Below are positions 60,201 to 64,000 of a DNA stretch of 64,000 nucleotides, piece after piece. Below the pieces are notes generated by a model. It was not told where the DNA came from and did no database searches. It saw only the letters and a list, made by a program, of their open reading frames with translations. Positions within the stretch are counted from its first letter, which is position 1. Each line of letters opens with the position of its first letter. Position numbers and translations under genes: made by a program. The stretch is from NCBI GenBank assembly GCA_964384375.1, contig CAYLLN010000032.1:4757-68756 (forward strand), written 5' to 3'. The stretch is from CAYLLN01 sp964384375. GTDB lineage: Bacteria; Planctomycetota; Planctomycetia; Pirellulales; Pirellulaceae.

Positions 60201-60848
60201 TCAATGGCCGAAACGCAAATCGTCTTCCACCTGGCGGATGCACTGCTGAGTTCTCGCAAGTACTTCGTATTTATGCGCCGATCGGCTTCCAGCAATCTCC
60301 TTGGCCCAGGCCTTTAGTGTGGAGAGTTGGTCTCTTGCAAAGCGCAAATAGCTCCAGAGTGGATTCAGAATGCGTGCCGACTCGACATGGGCGACGACAT
60401 CCTGATCGCCCCACATAATATTCACCACGACATTGCCGCGGTCTTCGATCGGCGCAAATATTCCTTCGGCGTTGAGCCGTTTCAGAGACTGGACGAAAAC
60501 ATTCCAGCGCGCCTGCCGAGCTGGGAGCTCGTAGCCATACGTTTGGACGTGCTCGCTGAGGATTTGGTAAACGCCCTCAAAATGACGACTACCTTCGCAG
60601 TGGTACTTCCAATCGGGCGGAGACCAGCGTAATGATTCACATGCGTCAAGTGACTCACCAAGTCGTGCAAGCCCCTCCTCCGAATTCGCGCTGAGATCCG
60701 CGTACTCCAGCAGCGGAGTCGTGTAAAGGATGAATGCGTAGAACTGCTCGCCAGCATGCCTCTGCCGAGTTTCTTCGACGGCTCGGCGAAATGCGATCGA
60801 AAACTCTTTGTCCAGACGAGCAAGTAGCGAAGATTCGGAGCTAACCAT
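60201..60848 (-). CDS. DUF4303-like protein
   Basis: 215 aa. FRRAVEETRQRHAGEQFYAF followed by ILYTTPLLEYADLSANSEEG, then SPPDWKYHCEGSRHFEGV resembles DUF4303. The C-terminal half (GNVVVNIMWGDQDVVAHVES) is less typical. The family includes likely immunity proteins of polymorphic toxin systems, but no toxin is adjacent here, so function is open. AT content is slightly higher than in the neighbours. Confidence 0.6.
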   Translation of the reverse strand: MVSSESSLLARLDKEFSIAFRRAVEETRQRHAGEQFYAFILYTTPLLEYADLSANSEEGLARLGESLDACESLRWSPPDWKYHCEGSRHFEGVYQILSEHVQTYGYELPARQARWNVFVQSLKRLNAEGIFAPIEDRGNVVVNIMWGDQDVVAHVESARILNPLWSYLRFARDQLSTLKAWAKEIAGSRSAHKYEVLARTQQCIRQVEDDLRFGH

Positions 60849-60932
60849 GACCAACTGGGTATAGAGTTGACAACAATCTCACCACGTCGGCCATTGTATC
60901 GCGAGTCAAACGCTTGCATTCTACTCGTCGCA

Positions 60933-62237
60933 TCAATTCGAAGTCGCAACCTTCTCCGCGGGGTTGCGATTCTCCTCGCGGCGGATCGGGCCGGTGATCA
61001 GCCGGGCGCCCCGGTCGTAGGATAGAAACGACCAGGCCCATTGAAAGATGACGATGAAGCGATTGCGAAAGCCGATCAGGAACATCACGTGGATCAGCAG
61101 CCAGGCCAGCCAGGCGCTGATGCCCGAAAGCTGCAGACGGCCCATCTGGGCGACGGCCGAATTGCGGCCGATCGTCGCCAGCGAGCCCTTGTTGTGATAG
61201 CGGAAAGGCAGGAGCGTCTTGCCTTGCATCGCGAGCAGAATGTTGGCCGCGGCATGGCGGGCTTCTTGAATGGCTGCCGGAGCGACGCCCGGCACCAGTG
61301 CGCCGTCGATCGTCAGACTCGCCAGGTCGCCGACGACAAACGCTTCGGGATGGCCCGGAACCGTCAGGTCGGCGTTCACGATCACCCGATTGGCCCGGTC
61401 GAGCGGCACGCCGAGCGACTTCCCCAGCCGCGATCCCGTGACGCCAGCCGCCCAAAGAACAGTCTTCGCCGGAATGTGCTCTTCGCCCATGCTCACGCCG
61501 TCGGCCGTGATGTTGGTCACTTTTTGCCCGGTGCGAACATCGACGCCAAGCTTCACGAGTTGCTTCCGGGCTAGTTCCGACAGCTCGGGTGCATACGGCG
61601 GGAGCACGCGGTCGGACCCTTCGAGCAAAATGACGTGGGCCTGTTTCGGGTCGATCCGGCGAAAGTCGCGGGCGAGCGCGTGCCGGGCGATCTCGCAGAG
61701 CGCGCCGGAAAGTTCGACGCCGGTCGGCCCCGCGCCGACGACGACAAACGTCAGCCAGGCCTTCCGCAGAGCTTCGTCTGTCTCGCGCTCGGCCATTTCA
61801 AATGCCGAAAGAACGCGGCGGCGGATTTCGAGGGCGTCGCCAATGCTCTTGAGACCCGGAGCGAACGGGGTCCAGTCGTCGCGGCCGAAATACGAGTGCC
61901 GAGCGCCGGTGGCCACGATCAGGTAGTCGTAGGCCAGCGACCCCTCGTCGAGCGCCACCATCTTGCTGGCCAGGTCGATCCCCCGCGCTTCGGCGAGCAG
62001 CACCTGCACGTTCTTCTGATGCCGGAGAATGCGGCGGATCGGCGAGGCGATATCGCTGGGATTTAGGGCGGCCGTTGCCACCTGATACAGCAACGGCTGA
62101 AAGAGGTGATGGTTGCGGCGATCGACGAGCGTGACCCGCACGGGCTGCCGGGCGAGCGCCCGAGCGGCATTCAGCCCGCCAAAACCGCCCCCCACAATGA
62201 CCACATGCGGGCGAGAATCCGGGGACGAGCGGGACAT
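60933..62237 (-). CDS. ndh: Type II NADH dehydrogenase (Ndh)
   Basis: 434 aa. FAD-binding GGGFGGLNAARALA at the N-terminus, the second dinucleotide fold VVVGAGPTGVELSGAL, and VVGDLASLTIDGALVPG near 290. A C-terminal amphipathic/hydrophobic part (GISAWLAWLLIHVMFLIG) associates with the membrane. It transfers electrons from NADH to quinone without pumping protons. ATG 62237 precedes the FAD motif. Confidence 0.9.
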   Translation of the reverse strand: MSRSSPDSRPHVVIVGGGFGGLNAARALARQPVRVTLVDRRNHHLFQPLLYQVATAALNPSDIASPIRRILRHQKNVQVLLAEARGIDLASKMVALDEGSLAYDYLIVATGARHSYFGRDDWTPFAPGLKSIGDALEIRRRVLSAFEMAERETDEALRKAWLTFVVVGAGPTGVELSGALCEIARHALARDFRRIDPKQAHVILLEGSDRVLPPYAPELSELARKQLVKLGVDVRTGQKVTNITADGVSMGEEHIPAKTVLWAAGVTGSRLGKSLGVPLDRANRVIVNADLTVPGHPEAFVVGDLASLTIDGALVPGVAPAAIQEARHAAANILLAMQGKTLLPFRYHNKGSLATIGRNSAVAQMGRLQLSGISAWLAWLLIHVMFLIGFRNRFIVIFQWAWSFLSYDRGARLITGPIRREENRNPAEKVATSN

Positions 62238-62321
62238 GGTGGCCTCGGACGGCCTTGGGACGTTCAGCAAGGGTCGATCCGAGGTGCAAACCTTGTACCT
62301 GCGGAGATTTCAATGCGATCG

Positions 62322-62651
62322 CTACTCGTTCAGTTCACGTGGGAGAAGGCGAATCAAATCGGCGCTCGTAACCGGCCGAGTGTGCGGCAGGTCGATTCCA
62401 TGATCGTGCAGCACCTGCTGATAGTGCAATAACCGTTCGACCAACGAGTTCGCAAGCTCTTCAACGTCGCCCAACAGCTCCTCATCTTTGACGCCAATAT
62501 CGCGACATCGATTCGCGATGCTCAGGGCCAATCCGCATAGAATGCGAAGACTGTCACCCTGAATCACGCAGCCCGGATAGTTCCTTCCTGGCGGCTTCAC
62601 GACGGCATAGTTGGAATCGGTGGCATAGACTTCCAGTGGTTGCACTTCCAT
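62322..62651 (-). CDS. DUF6959-like small protein
   Basis: 109 aa from ATG 62651, with GGAG 7 nt upstream (62654 and 62657 are alternative ATGs). The pattern AVVKPPGRNYPGCVIQGDSL matches the DUF6959 family; a helical C-terminus follows (LANSLVERLLHYQQVLHDHG). Function unknown. It follows the TIGR03067 gene by 24 nt on the same strand. Confidence 0.7.
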   Translation of the reverse strand: MEVQPLEVYATDSNYAVVKPPGRNYPGCVIQGDSLRILCGLALSIANRCRDIGVKDEELLGDVEELANSLVERLLHYQQVLHDHGIDLPHTRPVTSADLIRLLPRELNE

Positions 62652-62675
62652 CATCATTCTCCGCACGAGCGAAGC

Positions 62676-63122
62676 TCACGGCTTTTCCCGCTTGTACGTC
62701 ACCAGGAACAACTGGCTCCCCTCTTTCGACTTGAACTCCGTCGGCCGCTCTTTGCCGGAAAGGTCGTAGCAGACCTTCAGCGTGTCGCCGTCCTGTTCGT
62801 AGATCGCCAGGATCGTCTTCCCTTTGTTCGGCCCCTCGGTTCCCGTGATGTCCATTTGCTTAGGCTTGGCCGACGCGGTGAGTTTCACGGTCCCTTGATC
62901 GACCGACGGGCCGGCCGTGACCGTGTAGCCGTCGTCCTTCACGACAAGTTTGATCGACTTGCGGATCTCCTCGGGGAACGCCACCCCCGCGAGTTCCGCC
63001 GACTGCGGCAGCCACGTCCCCTGCAGTGCCGCCTGATCCTTGGCATTGGCTTCTTTGGCATCGTCAGCGAAAGCGGATATAGCGACCATGGTTAAAATGG
63101 CGATCAGACTCAGGTAGCTCAT
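62676..63122 (-). CDS. TIGR03067-domain exported protein
   Basis: 148 aa with a signal peptide (to about residue 20). The conserved LQGTWLPQSAELAG start and the TILAIYEQDGDTLKVCYDLS, RPTEF and LFLVTYKRE motifs are those of TIGR03067. The lineage-specific domain is common in Planctomycetes and Acidobacteria; its function is unknown. A fresh promoter region lies upstream. Confidence 0.85.
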   Translation of the reverse strand: MSYLSLIAILTMVAISAFADDAKEANAKDQAALQGTWLPQSAELAGVAFPEEIRKSIKLVVKDDGYTVTAGPSVDQGTVKLTASAKPKQMDITGTEGPNKGKTILAIYEQDGDTLKVCYDLSGKERPTEFKSKEGSQLFLVTYKREKP

Positions 63123-63276
63123 TTTGTTGTTCCTTGGGACCGAAGGCGACTATTGGATTGAACAGCAGTAGTTCCGGAATGTACCGCGACAAAGGTCGCG
63201 ACGCAAAGTCTGCCTGCTGGAGTCTCCATCGCCTCCTCGAATTCGCTGCCAACAGGCATTTCCCCATGGGGCAAGA

Positions 63277-63296
63277 TTGTTGTTGGACGACAACAA
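63277..63296. promoter_or_regulatory. Inverted repeat in a divergent promoter region
   Basis: TTGTTGT-tggacg-ACAACAA (7-bp arms) in the 274-nt gap between the TIGR03067 gene and the ebo-associated gene. Either a hairpin or an operator. Confidence 0.4.
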
Positions 63297-63396
63297 ATGG
63301 TATTGGCGTCCTTGATTTTTCCCGGTCAGTCAAGCGAAACTAACGTTTAGCCGCTTGAACCATCCCGCCAACGTCATTGCCCGCCATTCCGGGCCG

Positions 63397-63672
63397 ATGG
63401 GTGCTTCGATGTCCGCGCCACTCTCCGCGCCTGAGATTCTGAATCGCGAGTTTCTGGAAGTTCGCTGCACAGTGCTAGAACTTGCAGCGGCCTTCGACCG
63501 CCTCACGAGGGCCGAAGGGAGCGTCGCCGACGACCCGCGAACGGCGCGGTTGCGGGAAGCGATTCACGCAGTGCTGGAACTCGATGAGGATCGCGCCGAG
63601 CGGGTGCAGATGATCTTTTCGCGGGCCTACGATGAAAAGTGGCAGAGCAATCTGAAACTTTTGCCAAGATAA
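63397..63672 (+). CDS. Small protein preceding the ebo-type gene
   Basis: 91 aa (ATG 63397; 63409 also possible; neither has a clear ribosome site). A helical sequence: EILNREFLEVRCTVLELAAAFDRL, DDPRTARLREAIHAVLELDE, RAEQVQMIFS-like RAERVQMIFSRAYDEKW. It has the look of a small protein seen before EboB-type hydrolases, but I cannot assign a domain. It ends 80 nt before that gene and probably belongs to its cluster. Confidence 0.65.
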   Translation: MGASMSAPLSAPEILNREFLEVRCTVLELAAAFDRLTRAEGSVADDPRTARLREAIHAVLELDEDRAERVQMIFSRAYDEKWQSNLKLLPR

Positions 63673-63752
63673 GCTCCGGCTAACCCTACGCGACCACTGG
63701 TCGCGGCTATGTTTGACCACTCACATACTCACCAATCACTCTCCTGCTTGCC

Positions 63753-64000
63753 ATGGACTACTTCGACCCGCACATTCACATGGTCTCGCGGATCACCGAC
63801 GACTACGAGACACTTGCCAAGATGGGTTGCGTCGGCATGAGCGAGCCGGCGTTTTGGGCTGGCTTCGATCGCTGCAGCGTCGATGGCTTTCGCGACTATT
63901 TTCGACAGCTTACCGAGATCGAGCCGAAGCGGGCTGCCCAGTACGGCATTCAGCACTATTGCTGGCTCTGCATTAACGCCAAGGAGGCCGAGAACGTCAG
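63753..64000 (+). CDS. eboB: TatD-family metal hydrolase, EboB-like (3' truncated by window)
   Basis: The first 82 codons. MDYFDPHIHMVSRITDDYET contains the HxH metal motif; MSEPAFWAGFDR, RDYFRQLTEIEPKRAAQYG and HYCWLCINAKEAEN match the eboB branch of the TatD family, found in the eboA-F cluster for metabolite export. The gene runs off the window, so the rest of the cluster (UbiA-type prenyltransferase, sugar phosphate cyclase) is not visible. Confidence 0.75.
   Translation, partial: MDYFDPHIHMVSRITDDYETLAKMGCVGMSEPAFWAGFDRCSVDGFRDYFRQLTEIEPKRAAQYGIQHYCWLCINAKEAENV

Noticed and set aside
1..64000. tRNA, rRNA, tmRNA, RNase P or CRISPR arrays
   Set aside because: No T-loop motif with matching acceptor stem, no conserved rRNA/RNase P core and no regularly spaced identical repeats were noticed.

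Overview
The window looks like chromosomal DNA of a planctomycete, probably of the Pirellulales type (inference). It is GC-rich with densely packed genes. It carries lineage-typical families: two prepilin-like DUF1559 proteins beside small lipoproteins, a TIGR03067 protein, a J-like/membrane/LamG-like protein, DUF4254, and the groEL-groES-groEL-dnaJ-grpE chaperone cluster. No rRNA, tRNA, CRISPR array, transposase or phage gene was seen. Short palindromic interspersed repeats are common between genes, and in places they run into gene ends.

Layout. 1-8.8 kb: an exopolysaccharide assembly operon (chain-length regulator end, deacetylase, flippase, ligase/polymerase, glycosyltransferase, two CelD/FemAB-like acetyltransferases, membrane glycosyltransferase), several genes joined by 4-nt overlaps. 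8.9-12.1 kb: SGNH hydrolase, SRPBCC protein, hisI, small glycosyltransferase. 12.6-16.2 kb: a FolK-PanC fusion, an Lgt with an inserted PDZ-like domain, and purU. 16.2-17.4 kb: a small orphan and an extremely cysteine-rich protein. 17.4-27.3 kb, all on the minus strand: sulfate ABC transporter (sbp-cysT-cysW-cysA), YezD, two tiny cysteine-codon ORFs, a transthyretin-like protein, a BON protein, lipoproteins, two DUF1559 proteins and a ChrA-type transporter. A divergent sigma-54 activator (27.5-29.1 kb) faces this group. 29.1-31.5 kb: SDR dehydrogenase and HtrA protease. 32.0-35.1 kb: a single-chain type ISP-like restriction-modification protein without a helicase. 35.3-44.8 kb: metabolic and unknown genes (Gfo/Idh oxidoreductase, folE, ogt, tartrate/malate dehydrogenase, M28 peptidase, DUF4254). 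45.2-51.2 kb: chaperones. 51.3-57.1 kb: an acyltransferase split by ankyrin repeats, a lipoprotein, a ceramidase-like protein, and a marR-esterase operon. 57.3-64 kb: J-like protein, BCS1-like AAA, DUF4303, type II NADH dehydrogenase, DUF6959, TIGR03067, and at the edge the first gene(s) of an apparent ebo-type cluster.

The most interesting region is the sulfur island. The sulfate-uptake operon has a GG-N10-GC sigma-54-type promoter, a 15-bp palindrome at enhancer distance, and a divergently encoded sigma-54 activator. Further down the same strand, two mini-ORFs (peptides MCCTNCC and MKCCCPSSCPAAH) precede a gene whose start codon abuts a 7-bp hairpin. This suggests control by cysteine supply. 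A ChrA-family carrier closes the group and a 36-cysteine protein converges on it. Other unusual architectures are the FolK-PanC fusion, the PDZ-containing Lgt and the ankyrin-split acyltransferase.
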